Shown here piece by piece: positions 44,743 to 55,013 of a stretch of DNA of 64,000 nt. Numbering within the stretch: position 1 is the first letter of the stretch; each line of letters begins with the position of its first letter. The position numbers and the translations under genes are program-made. Source of the stretch: Arcobacter defluvii (GTDB taxonomy: Bacteria > Campylobacterota > Campylobacteria > Campylobacterales > Arcobacteraceae); assembly GCF_013201725.1 (NCBI RefSeq), contig NZ_CP053835.1, positions 186,001 to 250,000 on the forward strand, in the 5' to 3' direction. The notes beneath the pieces were generated by a model. That model was not told where the DNA came from, did no database searches, and saw only the letters and a program-made list of their open reading frames with translations.

Positions 44743-44773
44743 AAAAAAAGCTAATGGATTATAATCCATTAGC
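44743..44773 (-). terminator. rho-independent terminator of rpsT-prfA
   Basis: GCTAATGGAT, loop TATA and ATCCATTAGC form a perfect 10-bp stem followed by TTTTTTT on the minus strand. The first arm lies within the last codons of prfA. Confidence 0.88.
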
Positions 44774-45826
44774 TTCGATAAGTTTAGATTGATGATCAGC
44801 AATAAGAGGATCAATTACTTCATCAAATAAACCATCATTCATGATGTAGTCAAGTCTATAAAGAGTTAAGTTGATTCTATGATCACTGATTCTATTTTGT
44901 GGATAGTTATAAGTTCTAATTCTTCCACTTCTATCACCAGTGCCTACTTGCTCTTTTCTAGTAGCACCTTCTGTTTCCATTTTCTTTTGCATCTCAATTT
45001 CATAAAGTTTTGCTTTTAAAACTTTCATAGCTCTGTCTTTATTTTTATGTTGAGATTTTTGATCTTGGTTTGTTACTACTATACCAGATGGAATATGAGT
45101 GATTCTAACAGCCGAGTCTGTAGTATTTACAGATTGACCACCATTTCCACTGGCTCTCATAACATCAATTTTTAAATCATTAGGATCAATTTCAACTTCA
45201 ACATCATCAACTTCAGGCATAACTGCAACAGTAATTGCTGATGTGTGAACTCGTCCTTGAGATTCAGTTGCGGGAACCCTTTGAACTCTATGAGTACCAC
45301 CCTCAAATTTTAGTTTTGAATAAACGTGGTCACCTTTAACAAGAATAACTATTTCCTTGTATCCTCCAGATTCACTCTCACTTGAACTCATAATTTCAAC
45401 TTTCCAACCATTGTTTTCTGCATATCTTAAATAACCTCTAAATAAGTCACCTACAAATATTGCAGCTTCATCTCCACCTGTACCAGCTCTTAATTCTAAA
45501 TAGATATTTTTATCATCATTAGGATCTTTAGGAATCATTAAAAATTTAATATCTTCTTCAAGCTTTGGTTTTTTTATTTCTAATTCTTTTAACTCTTCTT
45601 TTGCTAAGTCTCCAAGTTCAGAATCATCTAGCATAAGTTTATTTTCTTCAATATTATCTATTAATTTAATATATTCTCTAGCTTTAGAAACAATAGGTTG
45701 AATACTTGACTGTTCTTTTGAAAGATCAGTCATTCTTTTTATATCAGCAGTAATATCTGGAGACATTAATAATTCATTAATTTCCTCAAATCTGTTGATA
45801 AATGGTTGTAGTTTATCTTTTAACAT
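44759..45826 (-). CDS. prfA: peptide chain release factor 1
   Basis: The 355-residue factor terminates translation at UAA and UAG. It has the catalytic GGQ loop in [19 protein letters not shown], the RF1 family start [39 protein letters not shown], and the C-terminal [20 protein letters not shown]. It follows rpsT by 3 bp. Confidence 0.98.
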   Translation of the reverse strand: MLKDKLQPFINRFEEINELLMSPDITADIKRMTDLSKEQSSIQPIVSKAREYIKLIDNIEENKLMLDDSELGDLAKEELKELEIKKPKLEEDIKFLMIPKDPNDDKNIYLELRAGTGGDEAAIFVGDLFRGYLRYAENNGWKVEIMSSSESESGGYKEIVILVKGDHVYSKLKFEGGTHRVQRVPATESQGRVHTSAITVAVMPEVDDVEVEIDPNDLKIDVMRASGNGGQSVNTTDSAVRITHIPSGIVVTNQDQKSQHKNKDRAMKVLKAKLYEIEMQKKMETEGATRKEQVGTGDRSGRIRTYNYPQNRISDHRINLTLYRLDYIMNDGLFDEVIDPLIADHQSKLIEANGL

Positions 45827-45829
45827 AAA

Positions 45830-46090
45830 TTATATAGCGTTAACTTTTACTTGTAATCTACTAACTCTTCTTGCAGCAGTACCTTGTTTTAAAATACCTT
45901 TTGATACACAATGATGTAGGTATTTGTTTGCTGCTTTCATAGCTTCTACAGCTTTTTCTTTATCAGCTATTTCAATTGCAGATAATACATTTTTAGTTAC
46001 GTTTTTGATTCTAGTTTTATAAAATCTATTTCTCTCAGTCTTAATCTTTGTTTGTCTAGCTCTTTTTTCGCAAGATTTATGATTTGCCAT
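45830..46090 (-). CDS. rpsT: 30S ribosomal protein S20
   Basis: The 86-residue basic helical protein has the S20 wording: [21 protein letters not shown] at the start and [22 protein letters not shown] at the end. It is co-transcribed with prfA, an arrangement common in Campylobacterota. It is divergent from glmM. Confidence 0.97.
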   Translation of the reverse strand: MANHKSCEKRARQTKIKTERNRFYKTRIKNVTKNVLSAIEIADKEKAVEAMKAANKYLHHCVSKGILKQGTAARRVSRLQVKVNAI

Positions 46091-46119
46091 TTTTTTTAAC
46101 CTCTTTGTAAAAATTTTAA

Positions 46120-46135
46120 GGGTAGAATATTACCC
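46120..46135. promoter_or_regulatory. palindromic region between divergent rpsT and glmM
   Basis: GGGTAGAATATTACCC is a near-perfect inverted repeat. It contains TAGAAT as a possible -10 for glmM on the plus strand and TATTCT on the minus strand. It may serve as overlapping divergent promoters. Confidence 0.4.
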
Positions 46136-46173
46136 AAAGTAACTTAAAGAGAGTTTAATTTTAGGAAGGTTTA

Positions 46174-47508
46174 ATGAAACTATTCGGAACAGATGGCGTT
46201 AGAGGTAAGGCAGGTGATTTCTTAGATGCAATTACAGTATTGAAATTAGCAAAAGCTGCTGGAATCTATTTTAGAAAGCATTCAACAACTAAAAAAATTC
46301 TTGTAGGAAAAGATACAAGAAGAAGTGGTTATATGATAGAAAATGCACTTGTAAGTGGATTGACTGCTGTTGGATATGATGTAATTCAAATTGGACCAAT
46401 GCCAACACCTGCAATTGCATACTTAACTGAAAGTATGAGATGTGATGCAGGAATTATGATAAGTGCATCTCACAATCCTTTTGAAGATAATGGTATTAAA
46501 TTTTTTGACAATCATGGTGATAAGTTAAGTATTGCTGCTGAAGAAGAGATTGAAAAAATATTTAGTGATGTTGAATTAATGACAAATGAGCAAGTAACTG
46601 GTAAAGAAATTGGTTCATCAAAAAGAATTGATGATGTTATTGGAAGATACATTGTTTCAATTAAAAGTTCTTTTCCTAAAGATTTAACTCTAAAAGGTCT
46701 TAGAATTGTTCTTGATTGTGCAAACGGAGCAGCATACAAAGTAGGACCAACAATTTTAGAAGAGTTAGGTGCTGATGTAATAACAATTAATAATAAACCA
46801 AATGGATTTAATATAAATGATAATTGTGGAGCAATGCATCCAGAAACTGTGGCAAAATTAGTAAAAGAGTATAGAGCTGATATTGGATTAGCTTTAGATG
46901 GTGATGCGGATAGATTGGTTGTTGTTGATGAAAACGGTGAAATTGTCGATGGTGATAAATTAATAGGTGCACTTTGTGCTTATTTAAAAAACGAAAATCT
47001 TTTAGAAGGCAATGGTTGTGTAGCAACTGTTATGTCAAATAAAGCTTTAGAAGATTATTTAGGTAGTCATAAAATAAAACTATTTAGATCTAATGTTGGA
47101 GATAAATATGTTTTAGAAGTTATGAAAGAAAAAAGCATAAACTTTGGTGGTGAACAAAGTGGACATATTATTTTTTCAGATGTAGCAAAAACAGGAGATG
47201 GATTAGCATCTGCTTTACAAGTTTTAGCATTGATTATTAAATCTGGAAAAAAAGCAAGTGAAGTTTTAAATCCATTTGAATTGTATCCTCAAATTTTACA
47301 TAATATGAAAGTTAGTGAAAAAATACCATTAAATGAAATTAAAGGTTTAGACGAACTTTTAAAACCTTTAAGAAATAAAGGTTTAAGAGATTTGATTAGA
47401 TATTCAGGAACTGAAAATAAAATAAGACTTCTTTTAGAAGGTAAAAATAAAAAAGATGTTGAAGATGGAATGCAAACTTTAATATCATTTTTTAAAAAAG
47501 CATTATGA
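46174..47508 (+). CDS. glmM: phosphoglucosamine mutase
   Basis: GlmM interconverts glucosamine 6- and 1-phosphate on the way to UDP-GlcNAc for peptidoglycan and lipopolysaccharide. The 444-residue protein starts [12 protein letters not shown] and has the phosphoserine loop [12 protein letters not shown] (Ser99), the metal-binding DGDADR, the sugar-binding GGEQSGHI, and the phosphate-binding [10 protein letters not shown]. Its stop overlaps the lspA start by 4 bp. Confidence 0.98.
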   Translation: MKLFGTDGVRGKAGDFLDAITVLKLAKAAGIYFRKHSTTKKILVGKDTRRSGYMIENALVSGLTAVGYDVIQIGPMPTPAIAYLTESMRCDAGIMISASHNPFEDNGIKFFDNHGDKLSIAAEEEIEKIFSDVELMTNEQVTGKEIGSSKRIDDVIGRYIVSIKSSFPKDLTLKGLRIVLDCANGAAYKVGPTILEELGADVITINNKPNGFNINDNCGAMHPETVAKLVKEYRADIGLALDGDADRLVVVDENGEIVDGDKLIGALCAYLKNENLLEGNGCVATVMSNKALEDYLGSHKIKLFRSNVGDKYVLEVMKEKSINFGGEQSGHIIFSDVAKTGDGLASALQVLALIIKSGKKASEVLNPFELYPQILHNMKVSEKIPLNEIKGLDELLKPLRNKGLRDLIRYSGTENKIRLLLEGKNKKDVEDGMQTLISFFKKAL

Positions 47509-47972
47509 AAAAAGAGTTAAAAATTGCAGCAACTATATTTGTAGTTGTATTTATAATAGACCAAGTTGTTAAATATGGTTTTGCAAATTTAGGTTGGGAT
47601 GTTGATGGTCCTTATATGTCTTTAAAATTGGCATATAACTATGGAGTAGCATTTTCAATGTTCTCTTTTTTAGAGCATTATTTGAAATATATTCAATTAT
47701 CAATAGTTTTAATAGCAATGATTTATTTATTTATGAATAAAGATATTTTTAAAGAGTATTATGTGCCAATAGCATTACTTTTTGCAGGTGGATTATCAAA
47801 TATACTTGATAGATTTACTTATGGTGGAGTAGTTGATTATTTTTATTGGCATCATTGGTTTGAATTTGCAATTTTTAACTTTGCAGATGTTATTATAGAT
47901 TTAGGTGTGGTTATAATAATTTACAAGCAAATTAAGCAATCAAGAGAAGAAAAGAAGAAAAACGAGATTTAA
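47505..47972 (+). CDS. lspA: lipoprotein signal peptidase (signal peptidase II)
   Basis: The 155-residue inner-membrane aspartic protease with four helices removes signal peptides of lipoproteins. Catalytic aspartates are in [10 protein letters not shown] and [20 protein letters not shown] near residue 46 is the conserved box. It serves the several lipoproteins encoded in this window. Translationally coupled to glmM. Confidence 0.96.
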   Translation: MKKELKIAATIFVVVFIIDQVVKYGFANLGWDVDGPYMSLKLAYNYGVAFSMFSFLEHYLKYIQLSIVLIAMIYLFMNKDIFKEYYVPIALLFAGGLSNILDRFTYGGVVDYFYWHHWFEFAIFNFADVIIDLGVVIIIYKQIKQSREEKKKNEI

Positions 47973-48003
47973 TACTAGATTTGTAGCTTAAAATAAATTT
48001 AGA

Positions 48004-48009
48004 TATAAT
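48004..48009 (+). promoter_or_regulatory. -10 element of the leuC promoter
   Basis: GATATAAT lies 34 bp before the leuC ATG, with AGGAATA as ribosome site. Confidence 0.5.
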
Positions 48010-48042
48010 CCAACAAATTTTAGAAAATGACAGGAATATTTT

Positions 48043-49323
48043 ATGGGTCAAACAATAACAGAAAAAATTTTTAGTGAACATGTAGGAAAAGTTGTATATG
48101 CAGGTGAAATCGTAAGAAGTCCAATTGATATGGTAATTGGAAATGATATTACAACTCCTATTTCAATTAGAGCTTTTGAAGATGGTGGTTTTGAAAAACT
48201 TGCTAATCCAGATGGTTTTGCAATTGTTTTAGACCACTTTATCCCAGCAAAAGATATAGCTTCTGCTAACCAAGCAAAAATCTCAAGAGATTTTGCAATG
48301 AAACACAATTTAAAAAATTTCTTTGATGAAAAAGATATGGGAATTGAGCATGCATTATTACCAGAAAAAGGTTTAGTAATCCCTGGTGATGTTATTATTG
48401 GAGCAGATTCACATACATGTACTCATGGTGCATTAGGTGCTTTCTCAACAGGTATGGGAAGTACAGATATCTCTTTTGGAATGATTACAGGTGGTAACTG
48501 GTTTAAAGTTCCAGAATCAATTAAAGTAGTATTCAAAGGTAAACCAGCACCATTTGTTACAGGAAAAGATTTAATTTTAGAAATTATTAGAATTTTAGGT
48601 GTTGATGGAGCTTTATACAAAGCTTTAGAATTTACTGGTGATACAATTCAATATTTATCAATGGATGATAGATTCTCTTTATGTAACATGGCTATTGAAG
48701 CAGGTGCAAAAAATGGTATTGTTGCATATGATGAAATTACAAAAGAATTCTTAGATAAAGTAAGTGCTGCAAATGGTGGATTAAGAGCTGAACCAAAAAT
48801 TCACTATTCTGATGATGATGCAAACTATTGTCAAGTTATTGAAATAGATGTAGCAAAATTAGAACCAGTTATTGCATATCCTTTCTTACCATCAAATGGT
48901 CACTCAGTTTCTCAAGCAGTTAGTGATAATATTAGAGTTGATCAAGTATTTATTGGATCATGTACAAATGGAAGATTAAGTGACTTTAAAATGGCTGCTG
49001 AAATTTTAGCAGGTAAAAAAGTAGCACGTCATGTAAGACTTATCTTAACTCCTGGAACTCAAAAAATTCTTAGAGAAGCAACAAAACTTGGTTACATTGA
49101 CACTTTAGTTGATGCTGGAGCAGTTGTTTCAAATCCCACATGTGGAGCATGTTTAGGTGGATATATGGGGATTTTAGGAGATGGAGAAGTTTGTATCTCT
49201 ACAACTAACAGAAACTTTGTTGGAAGAATGGGTTCAAGAAGTTCAAAAATTTATTTAGCAAATAGTGCAGTTGCTGCAGCATCTGCAATTTCAGGATATA
49301 TAACAGATCCAAGAAGCTTATAA
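48043..49323 (+). CDS. leuC: 3-isopropylmalate dehydratase large subunit
   Basis: The 426-residue aconitase-family protein binds a 4Fe-4S cluster through the cysteines of IGSCTNGR and NPTCGACLGG. Other signatures are GDVIIGADSHTCTHGALGAFSTGMGSTD-type residues around 108-135 and GRMGSRSSKIYLANSAV at the end. The length is that of the shorter archaeal-type LeuC subgroup. The small subunit leuD is not next to it; mobA follows instead with a TAATG overlap. Confidence 0.9.
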   Translation: MGQTITEKIFSEHVGKVVYAGEIVRSPIDMVIGNDITTPISIRAFEDGGFEKLANPDGFAIVLDHFIPAKDIASANQAKISRDFAMKHNLKNFFDEKDMGIEHALLPEKGLVIPGDVIIGADSHTCTHGALGAFSTGMGSTDISFGMITGGNWFKVPESIKVVFKGKPAPFVTGKDLILEIIRILGVDGALYKALEFTGDTIQYLSMDDRFSLCNMAIEAGAKNGIVAYDEITKEFLDKVSAANGGLRAEPKIHYSDDDANYCQVIEIDVAKLEPVIAYPFLPSNGHSVSQAVSDNIRVDQVFIGSCTNGRLSDFKMAAEILAGKKVARHVRLILTPGTQKILREATKLGYIDTLVDAGAVVSNPTCGACLGGYMGILGDGEVCISTTNRNFVGRMGSRSSKIYLANSAVAAASAISGYITDPRSL

Positions 49324-49928
49324 TGGATATACTTCCATTTGAAATACCTTGTGTAATTTTAAGTGGAGGTAAAAGCTCACGAATGGGAGAAGATAAATCT
49401 CTTCTCCCTTTTCTTCATAATAATTCTATAATTGAATATCAATACCAAAGATTAAAACCTTATTTTAAAGATATTTATATCTCTTCAAAAACGAATAAAT
49501 TTGATTTTATTGATGAAACAACACTTATTTTAGATGAAAATAAAGATATATATTCTCCAATACTTGCATTAGATACAATTTTTGAGAAATTAAATAATCA
49601 AAAAATTTTTATAATAACTGTTGATACTCCATTTGTAACTATAGATTCAATAAAAAGAATTATTGATGAATCAATTGATGTAGATATATGTGTAGCTGAA
49701 ACTGAAAAAATACATAATTTATGTGGTGTATTTTCATCAAATATAAGTTTAACTATTAAAACAATGCTAAAAAAAGATATACATAAAATTTTTTATTTGA
49801 TAAAAAATAATTTACATAAAATTATAAATTTTTCTAATGATGATGAATTTATGAACATAAATAATAAAAATGAATATGAAAAATCATTATCTTATATAAA
49901 TAAAAATAATAATTCTTATAAATTTTAA
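49323..49928 (+). CDS. mobA: molybdenum cofactor guanylyltransferase
   Basis: MobA adds GMP to molybdopterin. The 201-residue protein has the nucleotidyltransferase signature ILSGGKSSRMGEDKSLLPF near the N-terminus, the metal-binding segment IITVDTPFVTI, and LCGVFSSN. The C-terminus is rich in Asn and Lys. It overlaps leuC by one base although the pathways are unrelated. Confidence 0.92.
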   Translation: MDILPFEIPCVILSGGKSSRMGEDKSLLPFLHNNSIIEYQYQRLKPYFKDIYISSKTNKFDFIDETTLILDENKDIYSPILALDTIFEKLNNQKIFIITVDTPFVTIDSIKRIIDESIDVDICVAETEKIHNLCGVFSSNISLTIKTMLKKDIHKIFYLIKNNLHKIINFSNDDEFMNINNKNEYEKSLSYINKNNNSYKF

Positions 49929-50006
49929 CAACTAATATATAAGTGGCTTATTATATCTTTTTTGTTATTCTATAGACATAGTTTTTATAAAAAAAAGGAA
50001 ATTAAA

Positions 50007-51473
50007 ATGGCAAAAAATGAACTAGAAGAAGCACTAGAACTAGTTGATTCAGAGATAAAAAAAGCTGGAATTTCAAGAAGAGAAGCTTTTAAGTTAGCAG
50101 GATTAGGTTCAGCAGCTTATTTATTTTCAGGAACTAATGCAGAAGCAAATACAGAGGCAAAAGCAAGTGAAGCAACAGGGAAAATTGTGATTATTGGAGG
50201 GGGATTGGCTGGTATTTCAACTGCAGCAAGATTAGTTAATCATTTATCAAATCCTGATATTACAATTGTTGAACCAAATCCAAAATCAGTAACATATCAA
50301 CCAGGGACTACATTAGTTGCATCAGGAATTTACAAAAAAGAAGATATTGATTACAATACAAAAGATTTTTTACCAAAAGGTGTAACTCTTTTAAAAGATA
50401 AAGCAATTGATTTTAATCCAGAAGCAAATAAAGTTGCATTAGAATCAGGGGAAACACTAACTTATGACTTTTTAATTGTAACTGCTGGAATAGCATTAGA
50501 CTATGGTGCGATTAAAGGACTAGAAGAGATAGGAGATGCTTATACAGCAGGAGATGCTTCTAAAATACTAAAAGTATTTGGCGATTCTGGTGTTACATCT
50601 GTTTATAATGTTGATTCTGCTGTTGCTATGTGGGAACAAATGCAAAAATTTGTACAAAAAGCAAAAGATGGACAAAAAGTAAAAGGTGTGTTCACTGACC
50701 CAAATACTGCAATAAAATGCGGTGGAGCACCAAAGAAAGTTATGTATTTAACAAATGCTAGATTAAATGAAGCAAAAGCAAGAGCGAATGCCGAATTAAC
50801 ATTTTATGCAGATAGTGGAAAATTATTTGGTGTAAAAGAGTATGCAGATGCAATTGAAAAACAATTTATAGCAAGAGATATGAAATGGAATTTTAATCAC
50901 AATTTAATTGCAGTTGATATAAATAAAAAAATTGCAACTTTTGACAAACACTGGCAAGAAAAAGGTGCATATGATAAAGATCTAGAAGAGTATGAAATGG
51001 TAACTAAACATCAAAACATTGAAGTACCATTTGATTTCTTACATATTACACCTCCACAAAAAGCTCCAGATGAAATAGGAAAATCTGCAATTGGTTCAGC
51101 TAAAGGGTGGGTACCTGTTAATAAAGAAACATTGCAACATGTAAAATATAAAAATATTTTTTCATTAGGTGATATTGCCGCTGTTCCTATGGGTAAAACA
51201 GGCGGAAGTGTAAGAAAACAATATAAAGTATTGGTTGATAATTTAATTGCCGTAATGGAAGGGAAAGAGCCAACAGCAAAATATGCTGGTTATACAGTTT
51301 GTCCTTTAATAACTGATATAGGAAAAGTAATGTTAGCTGAGTTTGATTGGACAGCAAAACCAACTCCATCTTTCCCTCTTGATCCAACACAAGAAAGATA
51401 TATTTGGTGGTTATTAAAAGTTTATTTATTAAAACCTATGACACAGTATGGTATGTTAAGTGGCAAAGCATAA
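50007..51473 (+). CDS. sulfide:quinone oxidoreductase / flavocytochrome c-type flavoprotein with twin-arginine signal
   Basis: The protein has 488 residues from the chosen ATG, which has AAAAGGAAATTAAA before it (an upstream in-frame TTG is unlikely). The N-terminus has SRREAFKLAGLGSAAYLFSG, a twin-arginine-like export signal. The FAD-binding domain starts VIIGGGLAGISTAARLV near residue 60. Later segments KCGGAPKKVMYLT and FSLGDIAAVPMGKTGGSVR match the SQR/FCSD family, which oxidises sulfide. The cysteine in KCGGAP fits one redox-active Cys. A small membrane protein gene follows. Confidence 0.82.
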   Translation: MAKNELEEALELVDSEIKKAGISRREAFKLAGLGSAAYLFSGTNAEANTEAKASEATGKIVIIGGGLAGISTAARLVNHLSNPDITIVEPNPKSVTYQPGTTLVASGIYKKEDIDYNTKDFLPKGVTLLKDKAIDFNPEANKVALESGETLTYDFLIVTAGIALDYGAIKGLEEIGDAYTAGDASKILKVFGDSGVTSVYNVDSAVAMWEQMQKFVQKAKDGQKVKGVFTDPNTAIKCGGAPKKVMYLTNARLNEAKARANAELTFYADSGKLFGVKEYADAIEKQFIARDMKWNFNHNLIAVDINKKIATFDKHWQEKGAYDKDLEEYEMVTKHQNIEVPFDFLHITPPQKAPDEIGKSAIGSAKGWVPVNKETLQHVKYKNIFSLGDIAAVPMGKTGGSVRKQYKVLVDNLIAVMEGKEPTAKYAGYTVCPLITDIGKVMLAEFDWTAKPTPSFPLDPTQERYIWWLLKVYLLKPMTQYGMLSGKA

Positions 51474-51482
51474 GGTTAATTC

Positions 51483-51704
51483 TTGAAAAATGAATTAACA
51501 ATTTTTTTATGTGTTCTTATACTCTTAAGTATAGGAATGCATTACAAAGAGTTTTTAAATTATCCTCTTGAACATTTTTTTGCATTGCCCAATTCATCTG
51601 TATATGGATTTGGATTTTTACATCCTTTATTTTTTTCAATTATTATTTATATATTGTTATTAATACCGAGGTTTGTTTTTAGATTAATTTTGAGAAAAAA
51701 GTAA
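51483..51704 (+). CDS. small two-helix membrane protein beside the SQR-like gene
   Basis: The 73-residue protein has two hydrophobic helices (about 4-20 and 47-69) joined by a loop with HYKEFLNYPLEHFFALPNSS. It begins with TTG at 51483, 9 bp after the flavoprotein stop, so the two genes form a unit. It could anchor the flavoprotein to the membrane, but this is only suggested by the arrangement. No family is recognised. Confidence 0.65.
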   Translation: MKNELTIFLCVLILLSIGMHYKEFLNYPLEHFFALPNSSVYGFGFLHPLFFSIIIYILLLIPRFVFRLILRKK

Positions 51705-51720
51705 AAAAATATTTTAAATA

Positions 51721-51757
51721 AAAAAAAGGGTAGAAAGTTTCTTTCTACCCTTTTTTA
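51721..51757. terminator. bidirectional terminator between the 51483 gene and rplT
   Basis: GGGTAGAAAG and CTTTCTACCC pair with a 3-nt loop (51728-51750). They are flanked by seven A on the left and TTTTTT on the right, so it works in both directions for the convergent genes. Confidence 0.92.
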
Positions 51758-51770
51758 TGTTTTTGCAAAT

Positions 51771-52127
51771 TTATTTTAGTGCAGCTTTAGCAGTAACTAC
51801 TAATGATGCAAATGCAGCAGAATCATTCATAGCCATATCAGCTAAAATTTTTCTATCTAATTCTAAACCAGATAATTTTAATCCGTTCATGAATCTTGAG
51901 TAGTTAATATCATTTAATCTACAAGCTGCATTGATTCTTATAATCCATAATTTTCTAATATCTCTTTTTTTCTGTCTTCTATCTCTAAAAGCATAAACTA
52001 AAGATCTTTCTAATTGTTCCTTAGCTTTTCTAAAGTGTTTTCTTCTACCACTGAAGAATCCTCTAGCAGCTTTTAATACTTTCTTATGTCTTCTTCTTCT
52101 AACAACACCAGTTTTAACTCTAGGCAT
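51771..52127 (-). CDS. rplT: 50S ribosomal protein L20
   Basis: The 118-residue basic helical protein has the L20 signatures [37 protein letters not shown], and [19 protein letters not shown]. It is last in the thrS-infC-rpmI-rplT order conserved across bacteria. L20 is a known autoregulator of this operon in other bacteria. Confidence 0.98.
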   Translation of the reverse strand: MPRVKTGVVRRRRHKKVLKAARGFFSGRRKHFRKAKEQLERSLVYAFRDRRQKKRDIRKLWIIRINAACRLNDINYSRFMNGLKLSGLELDRKILADMAMNDSAAFASLVVTAKAALK

Positions 52128-52165
52128 ATATATTTCCTTTCTTAACCATTATTTCTAATAAGGTG

Positions 52166-52199
52166 TCAGCAATAAGCTGAACTTTTCCATCTTTGATGG
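52166..52199 (-). promoter_or_regulatory. two tandem hairpins between rpmI and rplT
   Basis: On the minus strand CCATC-AAA-GATGG (52199-52187) and TCAGC-TTATT-GCTGA (52180-52166) lie in the 102-bp leader of rplT. A further stem, ATTACTTAAA with its complement, overlaps the rpmI stop. They could form an L20-responsive leader, processing sites or a weak attenuator. Confidence 0.4.
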
Positions 52200-52229
52200 A
52201 GGGACAAAAATTACTTAAATTTTAAGTAA

Positions 52230-52427
52230 TTACGCTTTACATAATGCTACAAGTATTCTTCCAGCATCTGTACTATGTACAGTTTTTGGTCCTCGTAGGT
52301 TTCTTTTTCTTTTTTGAGTCATTTTAGTTAAGATATGGCTTCTAAAAGCTGAACCTCTTTTAATTGACCCATTTTTCTTCACTTTAAATCTTTTTAAAGC
52401 GCCACTAACAGTTTTCATTTTTGGCAT
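52230..52427 (-). CDS. rpmI: 50S ribosomal protein L35
   Basis: The 65-residue basic protein reads [20 protein letters not shown] at its start and has [19 protein letters not shown] near the end. The frame is open for 11 more codons upstream, but the ATG at 52425-52427 has AAGGAGG just before it and gives the standard L35 N-terminus. A TAAAAT upstream may give it its own promoter, since 143 bp separate it from infC. Confidence 0.96.
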   Translation of the reverse strand: MPKMKTVSGALKRFKVKKNGSIKRGSAFRSHILTKMTQKRKRNLRGPKTVHSTDAGRILVALCKA

Positions 52428-52570
52428 TGAAGAATCCTCCTTATAAATTTGCATTTTCATAATATTAATGAAAAAGTTTTGGATTTTACTGAAATTTTGT
52501 TTAGTTTAAGTTTAAATGTAAAAATTTAAGGGGAGAAAAGAAGAGTTTTACTTCTTCTTTTATTGTGAGT

Positions 52571-53098
52571 TTAGTCTTTTTTAGGAAGAACCATAAGATT
52601 TACGTATCTTCCTTCAAGTTTAGGTTCTTTATCCATAATAGCAATGTCTTCTAGCATAGGCCAAATTCTGTTTAGTACATCAATTCCTGATTGAGGATTA
52701 GCCATTTCTCTACCTTTTAAGAAAACTCTAAATTTAACATGATTTCCTTCATCCAAAAATTCTCTTGCATGTTTAACTTTGTAATTGATATCATTTTCAG
52801 CAATTTTTACTGAAAGTTTAATCTCTTTTATTACAATAACTTTTTGATTCTTTTTAGCTTCTTTTTTCTTTTTTTCTTGTTGGTATCTAAATTTACCATA
52901 ATCCATAATTTTCGCAACAGGTGGTTTTGCATCAGGTGCAACTAAAACTAAATCTAAGCCCATTTCATCTGCAAGATTTAATGCATCAGAAGTTGAAATA
53001 ATTCCATAATTCGTCCCCTCATCACTTGTACACCTAACTTCTTTTGATGTAATCATTTCATTCATGATTACATCATCTTTTCTTTTGTCTTTACTCAA
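52571..53098 (-). CDS. infC: translation initiation factor IF-3
   Basis: The 175-residue factor has the N-domain wording [21 protein letters not shown] and [17 protein letters not shown]. The linker is [20 protein letters not shown]. The C-domain has [19 protein letters not shown] and [13 protein letters not shown]. The start is TTG at 53096-53098, preceded by GGGAG and overlapping the thrS stop by 4 bp. A rare start codon is usual for infC, because IF-3 discriminates against it and so limits its own synthesis. A hairpin at about 52541-52567 follows the stop. Confidence 0.97.
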   Translation of the reverse strand: MSKDKRKDDVIMNEMITSKEVRCTSDEGTNYGIISTSDALNLADEMGLDLVLVAPDAKPPVAKIMDYGKFRYQQEKKKKEAKKNQKVIVIKEIKLSVKIAENDINYKVKHAREFLDEGNHVKFRVFLKGREMANPQSGIDVLNRIWPMLEDIAIMDKEPKLEGRYVNLMVLPKKD

Positions 53099-54903
53099 AT
53101 TTTGCTCCCGTTTTTGATTTCATTTAGCATTGAAATAAATTCTTCTTTGCTCATGTTTGATTGTTCTCTAGTTCTTCTATTTCTTAATGCAACAGATTTA
53201 TTAGCAACTTCTTCATCTCCAATAACAACTATCATTGGAACTCTTTGCTTTTCTGCCATTCTAATTCTTTTATTTAAACTTTCATTCATGTTGTAAATTT
53301 CAGAATCCATATCATCTTCTAATAAACATTTTTGTAATTCTTTTGCATATTCAATATGAGAATCAGCAATTGGCACAAAAATAACTTGTGTTGGAGCAAT
53401 TATAAATGGAAATTCTCCCGCACAGTGTTCAGTTAAAATACCAATAAATCTTTCAAAAGAACCAAGTATCGCTCTATGAATCATAACAGGTTGTTCTTTT
53501 TCACCTTTTTCATTTATATATTCAACTTCAAATCTTGAAGGTAAATTCATATCAACTTGAACTGTACCACATTGCCATTTTCTTCCAATAGCATCAAGAA
53601 TTTTAATATCAATTTTTGGACCATAGAAAGCTCCACCACCTTCATCAATTCCATAAGAGATATTATTTTCATCTAAAGCATCCATAATACCTTTTGTAGT
53701 TTTTTCCCAAAAAATATCATCACCAATAGCTTTTTCAGGTTTTGTAGAAACTTCAATTTCATATTTAAAATCAAAAACTTTTAATAAAGTATCAACAAAC
53801 TCTAATACTTCAAAAATAACTTGTTTTATTTGATCTTGTGTACAAAATATATGTGAATCATCTTGAGTAAATTCTCTTACTCTAAATAATCCATGCATAG
53901 CTCCACTCATTTCATGTCTATGAACAACACCATATTCAAAAAGTTTTTTTGGTAGTTCTTTATATGAAACAAGATTATTTTTAAATATTTGAATATGTCC
54001 AACACAATTCATTGGTTTTATTCCATACTCTTGATCATCAATAGTAGTAAAATACATATTTTCTTTATAGTTTGCATAGTGACCAGATATTTTCCACATT
54101 TCTGCTTTTAAAATTTCAGGTCCTCGAACAGGTTCATAACCTCTAATTCTGTGCGCTTTATAAAGTAGGTGTTCTAATTTACTTCTTAATCTTGCACCTT
54201 TTGGTAACCACATAGGCAGACCAGCACCAACATCATCATTAAATGTAAATAGTTCTAATTCTGTTCCTAATTTTCTATGGTCTCTTTTTTTAGCTTCTTC
54301 AAGCATTCTTGTATAATCAAAAAGTGCTTGTTTATCAAAGAACGCAATTCCATAGATTCTCGTAATCATTTCATTCTTTTCATCACCGCCAAGATAAGCT
54401 CCAGCTACTCTTGTTAATTTGAAACTTCTAATCATTCTTGTATTTGGTAAGTGAGGACCTCTACATAAATCTTCAAAATCACCTTGCTTATAGATTGTTA
54501 AAGTTTCATCTTTGATATTTTTTAGAACGGCTTGCTTTAATTCATCATTTTTAAACTTTTCAAAGAATTCTTCTTTTGAGGTTTCATGTCTTGTGATAGG
54601 AAGTTTTCTATCCGCAATTTCTTTCATTTTCTTTTCAATAGTAGGTAAATCGTCATCTGAAATTTTACTTTCTACTTTGAAATCATAGTAAAAGCCTTCT
54701 TTTACAACTGGTCCAACGAAGAATTTTGCCTCAGGATAAAGTTCTTTGATAGCCTGAGCCATTAAGTGTGCACATGAGTGTCTTAAAATATCTAAAGATT
54801 CTTTTGAATCATCAGCTTTTATCTCTTCTCCTTGGATATTTAGCGCGTCTGCAGTTTGAAGGTCATAAATTTGACCATCTTTTAATATTCCAATAGGTTC
54901 CAA
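53095..54903 (-). CDS. thrS: threonyl-tRNA synthetase
   Basis: The 602-residue enzyme charges tRNA-Thr. It has a very short N-terminal region in place of a full TGS domain. The editing domain follows with [18 protein letters not shown] and [11 protein letters not shown]. The class II core has motif 2 [15 protein letters not shown] and motif 3 [18 protein letters not shown], and the C-terminal anticodon-binding domain closes the protein. The short form is normal for Campylobacterota. The start is TTG at 54901-54903 after AGGAAATTA. The infC start overlaps its stop. Confidence 0.97.
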   Translation of the reverse strand: MEPIGILKDGQIYDLQTADALNIQGEEIKADDSKESLDILRHSCAHLMAQAIKELYPEAKFFVGPVVKEGFYYDFKVESKISDDDLPTIEKKMKEIADRKLPITRHETSKEEFFEKFKNDELKQAVLKNIKDETLTIYKQGDFEDLCRGPHLPNTRMIRSFKLTRVAGAYLGGDEKNEMITRIYGIAFFDKQALFDYTRMLEEAKKRDHRKLGTELELFTFNDDVGAGLPMWLPKGARLRSKLEHLLYKAHRIRGYEPVRGPEILKAEMWKISGHYANYKENMYFTTIDDQEYGIKPMNCVGHIQIFKNNLVSYKELPKKLFEYGVVHRHEMSGAMHGLFRVREFTQDDSHIFCTQDQIKQVIFEVLEFVDTLLKVFDFKYEIEVSTKPEKAIGDDIFWEKTTKGIMDALDENNISYGIDEGGGAFYGPKIDIKILDAIGRKWQCGTVQVDMNLPSRFEVEYINEKGEKEQPVMIHRAILGSFERFIGILTEHCAGEFPFIIAPTQVIFVPIADSHIEYAKELQKCLLEDDMDSEIYNMNESLNKRIRMAEKQRVPMIVVIGDEEVANKSVALRNRRTREQSNMSKEEFISMLNEIKNGSKI

Positions 54904-55013
54904 TAATTTCCTTTTTTTCTTAATTATTTATTAAATTATGTTTATTTTACCTCAAAATGACTTAAACTTAATGAGATATGATTTAATTTAGTGAAATTTT
55001 GTTACAATTGGCT

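Noticed and set aside
46808-47026. Open frames on the reverse strand of glmM and similar frames opposite other long genes
   Set aside because: They lie fully inside strongly supported genes, have unusual composition (for example His- and Leu-rich) and no ribosome sites.
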